The notes: a model not told the origin generated them from the sequence alone. 64,000 bases of DNA from Dehalococcoidia bacterium (GCA_030615035.1 JAUXAC010000003.1:1-64000); one strand, 5' to 3'. Counted from the stretch's first letter, positions 35,980-44,380 are shown. Translations and numbers: made by a program.

Positions 35980-38283
35980 ATGTTCCACAGCTTGCGCTTT
36001 CGATTTGCGCTGATTTGTATTGGTTTAGCCGTCGCCCCGTTAATTCTCGCGGGTGCTTTCATCGGAATACGCAGTTTTACCATCCTTGAACGACAGAGCC
36101 TGGTATTGCAGCATAAGGTTGCAGCAAACGTGGGAAGCGAAATCAGGGCCACTATTGAGGAATGGGAGAATGAACTTGTTCTTCTCGATGAAGTGCACAG
36201 ATTAGGAGTACTCGAACCCAAGGAGCAACGAGCAATACTGAGCAACACGCTACTGCATAGCCGCGCCTTCCAAGAGCTGGTGCTGCTTAACTCTGAAGGA
36301 CAAGAACAAATTCGACTGTCACGCACCAGTGTCATTCTAGACAGTGACCTCGAGAGCCGGGCTGGAAATAAGGAATTCCTGTTCCCTGCTACAAGTGGCG
36401 AGACCTATCTCAGCCCAGTTCGCTTCGACGAGACTATTCGGGAACCGCTGGTCACAATTTCCGTTCCATTATTTGACCAGCGTAGCGGAGAGATCGCATC
36501 CGTATTGGCAGCAGACTTGAGATTTGCGACTATCTGGGACCTGCTTGCCGGCATTGAATTATGGAGTGAAGGAGATGTCTATGTTACTGATCAGGCGGGG
36601 CAGGTGGTAGCACACAGAAACCCAAGCACCGTTTTATCTCATACTACGATAGACCTACCAGAGGCTGATGGTCGTGCCGTGGGATTATCTGGAACGGATG
36701 TCATCATCGCAAGAGATATCCTTCAATTTGGCAATCAAGCGTTTGTAGTTATCGCTGAGCAACCCGTTTCTAATGCACTCCAACTAGCTACCGATAGCCT
36801 TCGTATTACGGTAGCTACCATAGCTGCTGCACTTGCATTTGCTATTATCCTCGTTGTGTTTACAACTCGTCACATTGTCAGACCGATTGAGGCACTGGCA
36901 ACATCTGCGCGGACCATTAGCAGCGGTGACTTTTCCCAACGAGTGGAAGTATCCAGCCGGGATGAGGTAGGCCAGCTTGCTCGTTCTTTCAACAAAATGG
37001 CCGAGGATTTAGCAAAGAGTACTACATCAATAGAAAATCTTAATAAGGAAATCACCGAGCGCAGGCGGACAGAGGAGCAATTGCGGGAGAGTGAAGAACG
37101 ATATCGCGATTTATTCGAGAACGCCCACGATATGATCCAAAGCGTTGCGCCCGATGGTCGTTTTGTCTTCGTGAATCGGTCTTGGCTGGAAGCACTGGGG
37201 TATACTGAGGCAGAGCTTCTGCATATGAGCTTATTCGATATCATTCATCCAGAATCGCTACCACATTGCCAGGAAATGTTTGCCAAGGTTATGGCTGGGG
37301 AACCTGTAAAAAAGGTTGAAGCCACCTTCGTTGCTAAAGATGGTAGAGCGATTCAAGTGGAGGGAAATGCGTCCTTGCGTCGTATCGGTGGCAAAGTGGT
37401 TGCAACTCAAGGCATATTCCGTGATGTCACCCAGCGCAAGCGGGCGGAGGAAGAAATCAAGCAGCTCTATGAACAGGTTAAGACATTCAACATTGAACTG
37501 GAGGATAAGATTAAGGAAAGGACTAAAGAACTCAAGATGGCTGTCAAGGATGCTGAAGCTGCAAATCAAGCAAAATCCGAATTCCTATCCGGCATATCCC
37601 ATGAACTGCGAACACCACTCACCGCCATTATTGGTTTTTCCCAAGTATTGACGGAACAATACTTCGGCAAACTGAATAAGAAACAGGCAGAGTATGTAAA
37701 GGACATCCTCGATAGCGGAGAGCATCTCCTTTCCCTCATTAATGATGTTCTAGACCTGGCCAAGGTTGAGGCGGGCAAAGTCGAGCTAGAACTATCTAGG
37801 GTCAATATGAAAGAGCTACTGGAAAGCAGCTTAATCATGATTAAGGAGAAGGCATCAAAGCACTCTCTCAGTCTTGAGACCCATATCTCATCGGCACTGG
37901 ATGACCTGTTAATCATTGCGGACCAGCGGAAGCTCAAACAGGTAATGTTCAATCTTCTCTCTAATGCCGTGAAGTTCACCCCTGACCATGGGAGGATTAC
38001 TGTGGGGGCCAGACGAGAGGGGGCAGAGCTCATCGTCAGCGTTGCCGATACTGGTATCGGCATTGCCCCCGAGGACCAGAGAAAGATCTTCGATGAGTTT
38101 TATCAAGTTCGCAGTGGAACAAGGGATAAGACCCCTGGTACCGGATTGGGATTACATCTGAGCAAACGCTTTGTCGAGATGCATGGAGGCAGAATCTGGG
38201 TGGAAAGTGAGGGCATAGACAAGGGAAGCCTCTTTGCCTTTTTCCTGCCCATTCAAGGAGCCAATCAGGAAGCGGAACTATGA
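35980..38283 (+). CDS. Membrane sensor histidine kinase (Cache-HAMP-PAS-HisKA-HATPase)
   Basis: A 767-residue kinase. A transmembrane segment at about 9-31 and a Cache-like extracytoplasmic domain (to about 270) come first. A second membrane segment (about 272-292) leads into HAMP, and PAS (about 370-485) and a coiled coil follow. HisKA has the phospho-acceptor in SGISHELRTPL, and HATPase has NLLSNAVKFTPDHG, DTGIGI and TGLGLHLSK. It is co-directional with the binding lipoprotein upstream and two receiver proteins downstream. Confidence 0.9.
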   Translation: MFHSLRFRFALICIGLAVAPLILAGAFIGIRSFTILERQSLVLQHKVAANVGSEIRATIEEWENELVLLDEVHRLGVLEPKEQRAILSNTLLHSRAFQELVLLNSEGQEQIRLSRTSVILDSDLESRAGNKEFLFPATSGETYLSPVRFDETIREPLVTISVPLFDQRSGEIASVLAADLRFATIWDLLAGIELWSEGDVYVTDQAGQVVAHRNPSTVLSHTTIDLPEADGRAVGLSGTDVIIARDILQFGNQAFVVIAEQPVSNALQLATDSLRITVATIAAALAFAIILVVFTTRHIVRPIEALATSARTISSGDFSQRVEVSSRDEVGQLARSFNKMAEDLAKSTTSIENLNKEITERRRTEEQLRESEERYRDLFENAHDMIQSVAPDGRFVFVNRSWLEALGYTEAELLHMSLFDIIHPESLPHCQEMFAKVMAGEPVKKVEATFVAKDGRAIQVEGNASLRRIGGKVVATQGIFRDVTQRKRAEEEIKQLYEQVKTFNIELEDKIKERTKELKMAVKDAEAANQAKSEFLSGISHELRTPLTAIIGFSQVLTEQYFGKLNKKQAEYVKDILDSGEHLLSLINDVLDLAKVEAGKVELELSRVNMKELLESSLIMIKEKASKHSLSLETHISSALDDLLIIADQRKLKQVMFNLLSNAVKFTPDHGRITVGARREGAELIVSVADTGIGIAPEDQRKIFDEFYQVRSGTRDKTPGTGLGLHLSKRFVEMHGGRIWVESEGIDKGSLFAFFLPIQGANQEAEL

Positions 38284-38379
38284 ACGTGAGAGTAGAGAAT
38301 GTCTAGGGGCAAAGGATAGCTGGAGACTTGTAAGGGAAGTATGAATTGAAAGCCGGGCATTACTAGGGGTGGAGACGCT

Positions 38380-38748
38380 ATGGATAAACTTATATTGATC
38401 GTCGAGGATGATCCCAAGAACCTCAGTCTGTTTCGAGACTTGCTCCAGAAATTTGGGTATGCGACCATAGAGGCAACAAATGGGAGGGAGGGGGTTGAGC
38501 TGGCCAAGGCCAGCAACCCCGCTCTCATCTTGATGGATATTCAACTGCCGGTCATGGATGGCCTTGAAGCCACGAAGATTCTCAAGTCAGATGCCCGGAC
38601 CAAGAACATCCCTATTTTGGCTCTGACCTCATATGCGATGAAAGGAGACAGAGAAAGAATACTGCAAGCGGGTTGTGGTGGTTATCTTGCCAAGCCTGTT
38701 GACATACAAGAGTTTCTTGCAACAGTGACGCGGTACTTGTCGACATAG
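38380..38748 (+). CDS. Single-domain response regulator (DivK/CheY type)
   Basis: A 122-residue receiver domain with no output domain. The acidic pair ED(D) at 9-11, the phospho-acceptor Asp53 (LMDIQLP), Thr83 (ALTSYA) and Lys105 (AKPVD) are all present. It is 96 bases downstream of the sensor kinase gene and probably takes phosphate from it. It would act by protein-protein contact rather than on DNA. Confidence 0.88.
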   Translation: MDKLILIVEDDPKNLSLFRDLLQKFGYATIEATNGREGVELAKASNPALILMDIQLPVMDGLEATKILKSDARTKNIPILALTSYAMKGDRERILQAGCGGYLAKPVDIQEFLATVTRYLST

Positions 38749-38783
38749 GGGAAAAGACTGTTTTCGGAAAGAGGAGGTGAAGA

Positions 38784-39164
38784 TTGGTAGAAAAGAAAGC
38801 TCGTATTCTAGCTGTTGATGATGATGAAAAAGTTCTGCGTGTAATAGAGGCGATGCTTACCCCTCACGGGTATGAAGTGATCCCCGCCCACGATGGACAG
38901 GAGGCAATAACAGCAATGACTGGCACTAAACCGGATCTTGTGCTTATGGATATTTTCATGCCGAACATGGATGGCTACACCGCATTAGGCGCAATCAAAA
39001 ACGATGTTGCGACCAGAGAAGTCCCTGTTATCATGGTTACTGCGGTAGGCCAAAACCTCAACAAGGAGCTTGCCGAGACGTTGGGTGCCGCTGGTTACAT
39101 AACCAAGCCATTTAAATCACTGGAGCTTCTAGATATCATTGGCCGCCTCTTGGCGACTTCATAG
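38784..39164 (+). CDS. Single-domain response regulator
   Basis: A 126-residue receiver-only protein, second of a pair. It has VDDDEK near residue 11, phospho-acceptor Asp56 (LMDIFMP), the Thr of VTAVGQ and Lys109 (TKPF). It starts with TTG 38784 because AGGAGGTG lies just upstream and the sequence begins VEKKARILAVDDD. Two receivers behind one kinase suggest a branched phospho-relay. Confidence 0.88.
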   Translation: MVEKKARILAVDDDEKVLRVIEAMLTPHGYEVIPAHDGQEAITAMTGTKPDLVLMDIFMPNMDGYTALGAIKNDVATREVPVIMVTAVGQNLNKELAETLGAAGYITKPFKSLELLDIIGRLLATS

Positions 39165-39345
39165 TCTGTGTATCTAATCACAAGGTACTATCAAATAAAA
39201 CCCAAAAACACGATCCCACGTCGGTATCTCCTACTCGACAATAGCTTGAACTGTTTGATTAGGGAACAATTGTCCGTTTAGTGCAACCAGTTGGATATCA
39301 CAGAAAAATTCCCCATCTTTTTCTGACTTCATTAGCTGGCAAATA

Positions 39346-39374
39346 TTGACTTTCCAAAAATCATATGTTAGTAT
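39346..39374 (+). promoter_or_regulatory. Promoter of the DUF134/NifX/MinD cluster
   Basis: TTGACT (39346-39351), a 17-base spacer and TAGTAT (39369-39374). A perfect palindrome lies immediately downstream (39380-39395). The first gene starts at 39417. Confidence 0.65.
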
Positions 39375-39379
39375 GAATA

Positions 39380-39395
39380 ATGAGCATATGCTCAT
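39380..39395. promoter_or_regulatory. 16-bp perfect palindromic operator candidate
   Basis: ATGAGCATATGCTCAT is a perfect 16-base palindrome just after the -10 box, where a bound repressor would block initiation. The first gene of the cluster encodes a helix-turn-helix DUF134 protein, so autoregulation is plausible. Confidence 0.6.
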
Positions 39396-39416
39396 AATAC
39401 AGAAAGGAAATACACT

Positions 39417-39890
39417 ATGCCCAGACCACCGAAATGCCGTCGAGTGGAGTTCTTGCCCAATGTAACCTACTTCAAGCCAGCTGGTATACCGTTGAGGGCT
39501 CTTGAAGAGGTGCGGCTGTCAGTAGAGGAGGCTGAGGCGATACGCCTTAAAGACCTAGAGAGCTTCGAGCAGGAGCAGGGTGCCGAAAGGATGAACATCT
39601 CTCGTCCGACCTTTCAAAGGGTGCTGGCATCAGCGCGGCAGAAAGTAGCTGATGCGTTACTCAATGGCAGGGCAATAAGGATTGAGGGGGGGAACTTCGA
39701 AATGGCGTTTCGCCGATTTAGGTGCCTTAATGGGCACGAATGGGAGGTGCCTTTTGAGGTAATGGTGAGTGCGACTCCCCAGCTTTGCCCTACCTGTAAC
39801 ACAACAAGCGTTACGCCGCTCCAGCTAATTGCAGTTGGCTCGGGTAGGGGAGGTACTGGCGGGCATCGTAGAAGAAGACACAGGAGGTGA
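39417..39890 (+). CDS. DUF134-family DNA-binding protein
   Basis: A 157-residue protein starting MPRPPKCRRVEFLPNVTYFKPAG, the DUF134 signature. A sigma-like helix-turn-helix follows (EAEAIRLKDLESFEQEQGAERM, then ISRPTFQRVLASARQKVADAL). After about residue 100 there is a short domain with Cys at C-LNGHEWE and CPTC, possibly a zinc or redox site, and a basic Arg/His tail. DUF134 proteins commonly precede NifX-like and MinD-ferredoxin genes. Likely the local regulator, acting at the palindrome upstream. Confidence 0.85.
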   Translation: MPRPPKCRRVEFLPNVTYFKPAGIPLRALEEVRLSVEEAEAIRLKDLESFEQEQGAERMNISRPTFQRVLASARQKVADALLNGRAIRIEGGNFEMAFRRFRCLNGHEWEVPFEVMVSATPQLCPTCNTTSVTPLQLIAVGSGRGGTGGHRRRRHRR

Positions 39891-39894
39891 TAAC

Positions 39895-40227
39895 ATGCGA
39901 TACGGATTTGGCAGAGGATTTGGTTCTAGAGGAGGTATGGGCTTTGGCTTTCGAGGAAGCTCTCCTCCCTGGCCCTATGTTGGTCTGGGTAGAGGTGGGT
40001 TGCCGAGGTGTGGCTACTTTCTCAGTGGAGCCGCTGGGGTACCTGCGGCATGGCCATATCCGCAGACCCCATATCCCTACACAGGGATGCCGCCTGCTTA
40101 TGGACCGGCACCTTTTGTCCCGCAAGTGAGCAAGGAACAGGAACTTGCCTTTCTAAAAGACCAGGCGGGGGCAATCAAGAGGCAGCTTGAACAAATCGAG
40201 GCCAGAATTCAGCAGCTGGGAAGTTAG
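39895..40227 (+). CDS. Gly/aromatic-rich protein with C-terminal coiled coil (DUF5320-like)
   Basis: A 110-residue protein starting at ATG 39895 behind AGGAGGTG; an earlier in-frame start would overlap the DUF134 gene. The first 75 residues are rich in Gly, Phe, Tyr and Pro. The last 35 (SKEQELAFLKDQ...IQQLGS) form a coiled coil like the end of the next gene's product. Such proteins sit in NifX/MinD clusters and have no known function. Confidence 0.65.
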   Translation: MRYGFGRGFGSRGGMGFGFRGSSPPWPYVGLGRGGLPRCGYFLSGAAGVPAAWPYPQTPYPYTGMPPAYGPAPFVPQVSKEQELAFLKDQAGAIKRQLEQIEARIQQLGS

Positions 40228-40272
40228 ACTTAGGTGCCGCTTTAGGTAACTAATAATTATAAGGAGTAAATT

Positions 40273-40872
40273 ATGAAAATCGCAATTTCAGCTACTGGCC
40301 CTACTCTAGATGCTGAGGTAGACCCTCGCTTTGGTCGATGTCAGTATTTTATCATTGTTGACCCCGAAACAATGCAGTTTGAGGCAGTGGAAAACACCGC
40401 AGCTCTGGCTTCAGGCGGAGCGGGAATCTCGACTGCCCAGATGATTGCCGGTAAAGGGGTACAGGCAGTGCTCACCGGCAACTGTGGCCCCAATGCCTAT
40501 CAGGTGTTATCTGCCGCCGGAATTCAGGTAATAACCGGAGTTTCGGGGAAAGTAAAGGATGCTGTCCAGGGCTACAAATCAGGCCAATTCCAGACTAGCT
40601 CTCAGCCAAATGTACCTGACCACTTTGGTATGGGCTCCGGTCCCGGCATGGGTGGAGGTATGGGCATGGGTATGGGGCGAGGCATGGGCAGAGGTATGGG
40701 CATGGGCGGAGGTATGGGTATGGGAGCCGGCATGATGCCACCAGTTGGCCCAACACCCCAGCCCCTGAGCCCAGAGCAAGAACTGGATGCACTCAAAACT
40801 CAGTCACAAATGCTGGCACAACAGCTATCTGAAATTCAGCGTCGCATTGAAGAACTGGGAAAGAAAGAATAG
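40273..40872 (+). CDS. NifX/NifB-type FeMo-co-binding-fold protein with Met/Gly-rich tail
   Basis: Residues 1-110 are a dinitrogenase iron-molybdenum cofactor domain (MKIAISATGPTLDAEVDPRFGRCQYFIIVD; TGNCGPNAYQVL), the fold of NifX and the orange protein ORP. A tail of about 35 residues then consists almost only of Gly, Met and Arg (GMGMGRGMGRGMG type). A coiled coil (SPEQELDALKTQ...RRIEELGKK) closes the protein. The Met-rich tract could bind a soft metal. No nitrogenase genes are present, so a role in metal-cluster handling is inferred. Confidence 0.85.
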   Translation: MKIAISATGPTLDAEVDPRFGRCQYFIIVDPETMQFEAVENTAALASGGAGISTAQMIAGKGVQAVLTGNCGPNAYQVLSAAGIQVITGVSGKVKDAVQGYKSGQFQTSSQPNVPDHFGMGSGPGMGGGMGMGMGRGMGRGMGMGGGMGMGAGMMPPVGPTPQPLSPEQELDALKTQSQMLAQQLSEIQRRIEELGKKE

Positions 40873-40907
40873 CAAGGTAATTAAATAATTCATCAGGAGG
40901 TACTACT

Positions 40908-41105
40908 ATGCCCAGAGGAGATGGAACCGGTCCGCCCCGGGGACCTGCTGGAAGAGGTGGCAGGATGGGAGGTACGCGCCCAGGAGCCGGACCTGGTGGG
41001 TATTGCGTCTGTCCAAGTTGTGGGGAAAGAGTGCCCCACAAGCTGGGGACTCCGTGTTACACCGTTAGCTGTCCCAAATGCGGAACCAGAATGGTAAGAG
41101 AATAG
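40908..41105 (+). CDS. Small zinc-ribbon protein of the NifX/MinD cluster
   Basis: A 65-residue protein. MPRGDGTGPPRGPAGRGG resembles the start of DUF5320 proteins. The C-terminal half is a zinc ribbon with CPSC and CPKC knuckles (CVCPSCGERVP, SCPKCGTRM). AGGAGG precedes the ATG and its stop touches the next start codon. Function unknown; a scaffold or metal-site protein acting with the MinD ATPases is possible. Confidence 0.7.
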   Translation: MPRGDGTGPPRGPAGRGGRMGGTRPGAGPGGYCVCPSCGERVPHKLGTPCYTVSCPKCGTRMVRE

Positions 41106-41972
41106 ATGATTGTATCTATTGCCAGCGGTAAGGGCGGAACCGGCAAGACACTGGTGGCTACCAGCCTTGCCTTTTCCCTCAAGGATAGGGAAAGGGTACA
41201 GCTGCTTGATTGTGATGTGGAGGAGCCGGATGTCCATATTTTCTTAAGGCCAGTCATCACCAAGAGCGAAGCGGTCTACATCCAGGTTCCTGAGGTGGAC
41301 GAGAAGAAGTGTACCTACTGTGGCAAATGTGCTGAGGTCTGTGCCTACCACGCTATTGCCGTCTTGGGCAAACATGTTCTGGTTTTTCCTGAACTCTGTC
41401 ATGGCTGTGGCGCCTGTAGTTATCTCTGTCCAGAAAAAGCTATCTCCGAGGTAGGTAAGGAAATAGGTGTCGTCGAATCGGGCCAATCAGATGGTGTAGA
41501 TTTTGTTCATGGCAAGCTGGCTGTTGGCGAGGCAATGGCGCCTCCTATCATTAGAAAAGTAAAAGCACAGGCCAATAGCGATGGAACAGTTATCATTGAT
41601 GTTCCCCCGGGGACTTCCTGCCCGGTAGTGGAATCGATTAAGGACAGTGATTTCTGCCTGCTGGTCACCGAGCCAACCCCCTTTGGCCTTAACGACCTTG
41701 TTCTGGCTGTGGAGTTGGTGAAAGAACTCAAGATACCATGTGGCGTGGTCATCAACCGTGCCGGGGTTGGCGATAGAAAAGTAGAGGAATACTGTACGAA
41801 AGAGAATATTCCAGTTCTGCTCACTATCCCGATGGATACCGATATTGCCCGCATCTATTCTAGAGGAATAACTCTGGTCGAGGGTATAACCCAGTGGAAA
41901 GAAAGTTTCTTGGAACTCTTCGACCGGGTTCAGGAGATAGCCCATGAAAGAAGTCATAGTCTTAAGCGGTAA
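41106..41972 (+). CDS. MinD/Mrp-type P-loop ATPase with inserted 2[4Fe-4S] ferredoxin
   Basis: A 288-residue deviant-Walker ATPase (GKGGTGKT, residues 8-15). A bacterial ferredoxin domain is inserted at about 60-115 (Cys69, 72, 75, 79 and Cys98, 101, 104, 108, each CxxCxxCxxxC). The switch regions DCDVEEPDVH and IDVPPGTSCP are present. This architecture matches paired ATPases in ORP-complex clusters of sulfate reducers and methanogens. It probably couples ATP hydrolysis to handling of a metal cluster. It overlaps the second copy by 29 bases. Confidence 0.9.
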   Translation: MIVSIASGKGGTGKTLVATSLAFSLKDRERVQLLDCDVEEPDVHIFLRPVITKSEAVYIQVPEVDEKKCTYCGKCAEVCAYHAIAVLGKHVLVFPELCHGCGACSYLCPEKAISEVGKEIGVVESGQSDGVDFVHGKLAVGEAMAPPIIRKVKAQANSDGTVIIDVPPGTSCPVVESIKDSDFCLLVTEPTPFGLNDLVLAVELVKELKIPCGVVINRAGVGDRKVEEYCTKENIPVLLTIPMDTDIARIYSRGITLVEGITQWKESFLELFDRVQEIAHERSHSLKR

Positions 41973-42801
41973 AGGAGGCACCGGGAAGACGAGTATCGTC
42001 GGCTCCTTTGCTGCCCTAGCTAAGAACAAAGTACTGGTTGACTGCGATGTGGATGCCGCTGACCTTCACCTCCTGCTCCAGCTGGTTACCCGGGAGAAGC
42101 ACGAGTTTTGGAGCGGGCAGGTTGCTTTCATTGATGACCAAAGGTGTACCGAGTGCGGCATATGCCAGGACTTGTGCCGGTTCGCAGCCATCAAGAATTT
42201 CATGGTTGACCCCGTCTCCTGTGAAGGCTGCGGCTTATGCTCCCACGTATGCCCGGAGGAAGCTGTTACCATGAGGGAAAATCTGGCCGGTCAGTGGTTT
42301 ATCTCTAATACCAGCTGTGGCTCCTTGGTTCATGCCAGGCTTGGCATCGCCCAGGAGAACTCGGGGAAACTGGTAGCACTGGTCAGACAGCAGGCAAGAC
42401 AGGTAGCAGAAAAAGAGGGGGCCAGCTACATCATCAGCGATGGTCCACCGGGGATTGGCTGCCCGGTAATCTCCTCCCTTTCTGGGGCGAACCTGGCTCT
42501 CTTGGTGGCAGAGCCGACACTATCAGGTATACACGACCTGGAGCGAGTCCTCGGCGTTTGCCACCACTTTGGCGTGAAGGCCCTGGTGTGTATCAATAAG
42601 TACGACATAAATGAGGACAATACCCGGCAGATTGAGGACTACTGTTCCAGCCAGGGCGTAGAGGTTGCCTCTAGGATTCCGTTTGATAATGTGGTAACTG
42701 AAGCCATGGTACAAGGACTTCCTGTGGTGGAATGCGGCGATAACGCAGTCAGCCGGCAAATGGATTTGCTATGGCAAAATATCTCGGCGCTTTTAGCCTA
42801 G
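41944..42801 (+). CDS. Second MinD/Mrp-type ATPase with inserted 2[4Fe-4S] ferredoxin
   Basis: A 285-residue paralogue of the preceding gene. It has GKGGTGKT (9-16), ferredoxin Cys68, 71, 74, 78 and Cys93, 96, 99, 103, and SDGPPGIGCP. The two are likely to act as a heterodimer, since such pairs are always adjacent in ORP-type clusters. Start ATG 41944 lies within the first gene, with a 29-base overlap that implies coupled translation. Confidence 0.9.
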   Translation: MKEVIVLSGKGGTGKTSIVGSFAALAKNKVLVDCDVDAADLHLLLQLVTREKHEFWSGQVAFIDDQRCTECGICQDLCRFAAIKNFMVDPVSCEGCGLCSHVCPEEAVTMRENLAGQWFISNTSCGSLVHARLGIAQENSGKLVALVRQQARQVAEKEGASYIISDGPPGIGCPVISSLSGANLALLVAEPTLSGIHDLERVLGVCHHFGVKALVCINKYDINEDNTRQIEDYCSSQGVEVASRIPFDNVVTEAMVQGLPVVECGDNAVSRQMDLLWQNISALLA

Positions 42802-42818
42802 AATTAAGGAGAGAGAGA

Positions 42819-43061
42819 TTGCCTATATATGAATACAAGTGTCAGACATGCGGGCAGGTGTCTGAGTTCCTTGTTCAAAGCCTGTCTGGAAGCAAAAACC
42901 TGAGTTGCCCCGGCTGCGGTTCCCGGAGTCTGGAGAAGCTCCTATCTATCCCCAGTTTGTTAAAGGAGAAGTCTGGCTCGCCAGGTCACACCTGCTGTGG
43001 CCGGACAGAGCGCTGCGAAACGCCACCCTGCTCTACAGATGAGCGATGCCAGAGGCATTAA
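42819..43061 (+). CDS. FmdB-family zinc-ribbon protein
   Basis: An 80-residue protein starting with TTG 42819, with AAGGAGAG upstream; the start PIYEYKCQTCGQVSEF is the FmdB signature. Zinc knuckles are CQTC and CPGC. The C-terminus adds several more Cys (HTCCGRTERC, PPC, RC), beyond the usual FmdB domain. FmdB-like proteins are small putative regulators. An earlier in-frame ATG would overlap the ATPase gene and is rejected. Confidence 0.8.
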   Translation: MPIYEYKCQTCGQVSEFLVQSLSGSKNLSCPGCGSRSLEKLLSIPSLLKEKSGSPGHTCCGRTERCETPPCSTDERCQRH

Positions 43062-43110
43062 GGATGTCTGCGTGATGTTAAGCTAAATAAATCAGACGGG
43101 AGGTGACCAA

Positions 43111-43506
43111 ATGAAAATTGCAGCTATATCGGATGATGGGGTTACTATCAGTCAACACTTCGGCCGGGCGCCACTCTACGTGGTGGTAACGGTGGAGGAC
43201 GGCAACATCGTGAGCAAAGAGACACGGGCTAAGACCGGGCACCACACCTTTGCCGCCCACCACCCTGATTTAGCCCCCGGCGAAAGACACGGTTACGATG
43301 CTGGCTCACAGGTAAGACATGCCAGTATGGCAGAGACGATTGGTGACTGTCAGGTACTAATTGCCGGGGGCATGGGCTGGGGCGCCTACGACAGCCTGAA
43401 GAGCTGTAAAATCGAACCCATCGTCACTGACGTCGGGACTATTGAAGAAGCTGTGAAGCTTTATCTGGAAGGTAAGCTGCTCAATTTAATGGAACGATTG
43501 CACTAG
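43111..43506 (+). CDS. NifX-type FeMo-co-binding-fold protein
   Basis: A 131-residue stand-alone domain: MKIAAISDDGVTISQHFGRAPLYVVVTVEDG, the family's RFGR/HFGR motif, and ADCQVLI-like GDCQVLIAGGMGWGAY near residue 82. It is His-rich in the middle (KTGHHTFAAHHPD), a possible metal site. It is the second NifX-fold gene of the cluster. Related ORP proteins bind a Mo-Cu-Mo sulfide cluster. Confidence 0.88.
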   Translation: MKIAAISDDGVTISQHFGRAPLYVVVTVEDGNIVSKETRAKTGHHTFAAHHPDLAPGERHGYDAGSQVRHASMAETIGDCQVLIAGGMGWGAYDSLKSCKIEPIVTDVGTIEEAVKLYLEGKLLNLMERLH

Positions 43507-43517
43507 GAGGAGGTGCT

Positions 43518-43580
43518 ATGTCGACGCAGGAGCAGGTGATGGAAAGCCTTGAAAAACCAACGATGGAAGAGGGCTTATAG
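43518..43580 (+). CDS. 20-codon micro-ORF with strong ribosome binding site
   Basis: ATG 43518 follows AGGAGGAGG and encodes MSTQEQVMESLEKPTMEEGL before TAG. The first half resembles the N-terminus of MIP18/DUF59 or Mrp proteins (EQVMESLEK), so it may be what remains of such a gene. A coupling peptide for the next gene, 26 bases on, is the alternative. Confidence 0.35.
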   Translation: MSTQEQVMESLEKPTMEEGL

Positions 43581-43606
43581 AAGCCTCTAAAGCGAGGAGA
43601 GTAGGA

Positions 43607-44377
43607 GTGAGTATCATTTACGGTCCCGTTCCCTCATGGCGGCTGGGGAAGTCATTGGGTATAGACCTCCTATCTAGCGAAGGGAAGACCTGTTCTTTCG
43701 ACTGCGTATACTGCCAACTAGGGAGAACAATTCATCCGCAAGCTGAACGGAAGGAGTTTGTGCCGCTTTCCAAGTTGGCCTTAGAGCTTGAGCAAGTTAG
43801 GGATGCGCCCGCTGACTATGCCACTTTCTCCGGTGTGGGCGAACCTACCCTGGCCAGCAATCTGGGGCAGGCAATTGAGGTAGTCAAGTCACGCCTGGGA
43901 CTGCCGGTGGCGGTACTCACCAACTCTTCCCTTATGCCTAGAGAAGATGTGCGCCAGGAGCTTGCTTGGGCCGATGTAGTGGTGGCGAAACTTGATGCGC
44001 CAAGTGAGGAGTTGTTTCATGTAATAAACAGGCCTGCTATCAGCTATTCCTTTGGTGAAATTTTGCAGGGCATCATGCGTTTCAGGTCAGAATACAGAGG
44101 AAAACTGGCACTCCAGATGATGTTTATCGAAGCAAATAAGGACTATGCGCTGGAGATGGCGAGAATAGCTGAATGGCTTTCCCCAGATGAGGTGCAACTC
44201 AACACACCGCTGCGTCCTTCTACTGTTCAACCCCTGACACCAGAAGACATTAGTGCCATACGGCGAGTATTCTTCAGATGTAGGAATGTGCTAACGGTAT
44301 ACGAAGCACAAAGGACGGAAGTTGCCCCACTAAACCTAGAGGAAACACTGCGGCGCAGACCTAAGGAGGAGAGATAG
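43607..44377 (+). CDS. Radical SAM protein
   Basis: A 256-residue radical SAM enzyme with the cluster motif CSFDCVYC (Cys29, Cys33, Cys36) and a start IYGPVPSWRLGKSLGIDLL. It belongs to the short radical SAM group (COG0731-like) often found beside MinD-ferredoxin genes. TFSGVGEPTLAS is the SAM-binding GGE-like segment. It starts with GTG, with GCGAGGAG upstream. The substrate is unknown. Confidence 0.85.
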   Translation: MSIIYGPVPSWRLGKSLGIDLLSSEGKTCSFDCVYCQLGRTIHPQAERKEFVPLSKLALELEQVRDAPADYATFSGVGEPTLASNLGQAIEVVKSRLGLPVAVLTNSSLMPREDVRQELAWADVVVAKLDAPSEELFHVINRPAISYSFGEILQGIMRFRSEYRGKLALQMMFIEANKDYALEMARIAEWLSPDEVQLNTPLRPSTVQPLTPEDISAIRRVFFRCRNVLTVYEAQRTEVAPLNLEETLRRRPKEER

Positions 44378-44380
44378 GCT

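Noticed and set aside
40579..40796. Three antisense frames rich in His/Thr or Pro over the NifX-fold gene
   Set aside because: They are shadows of the Met/Gly repeat region; low complexity, no independent signals.
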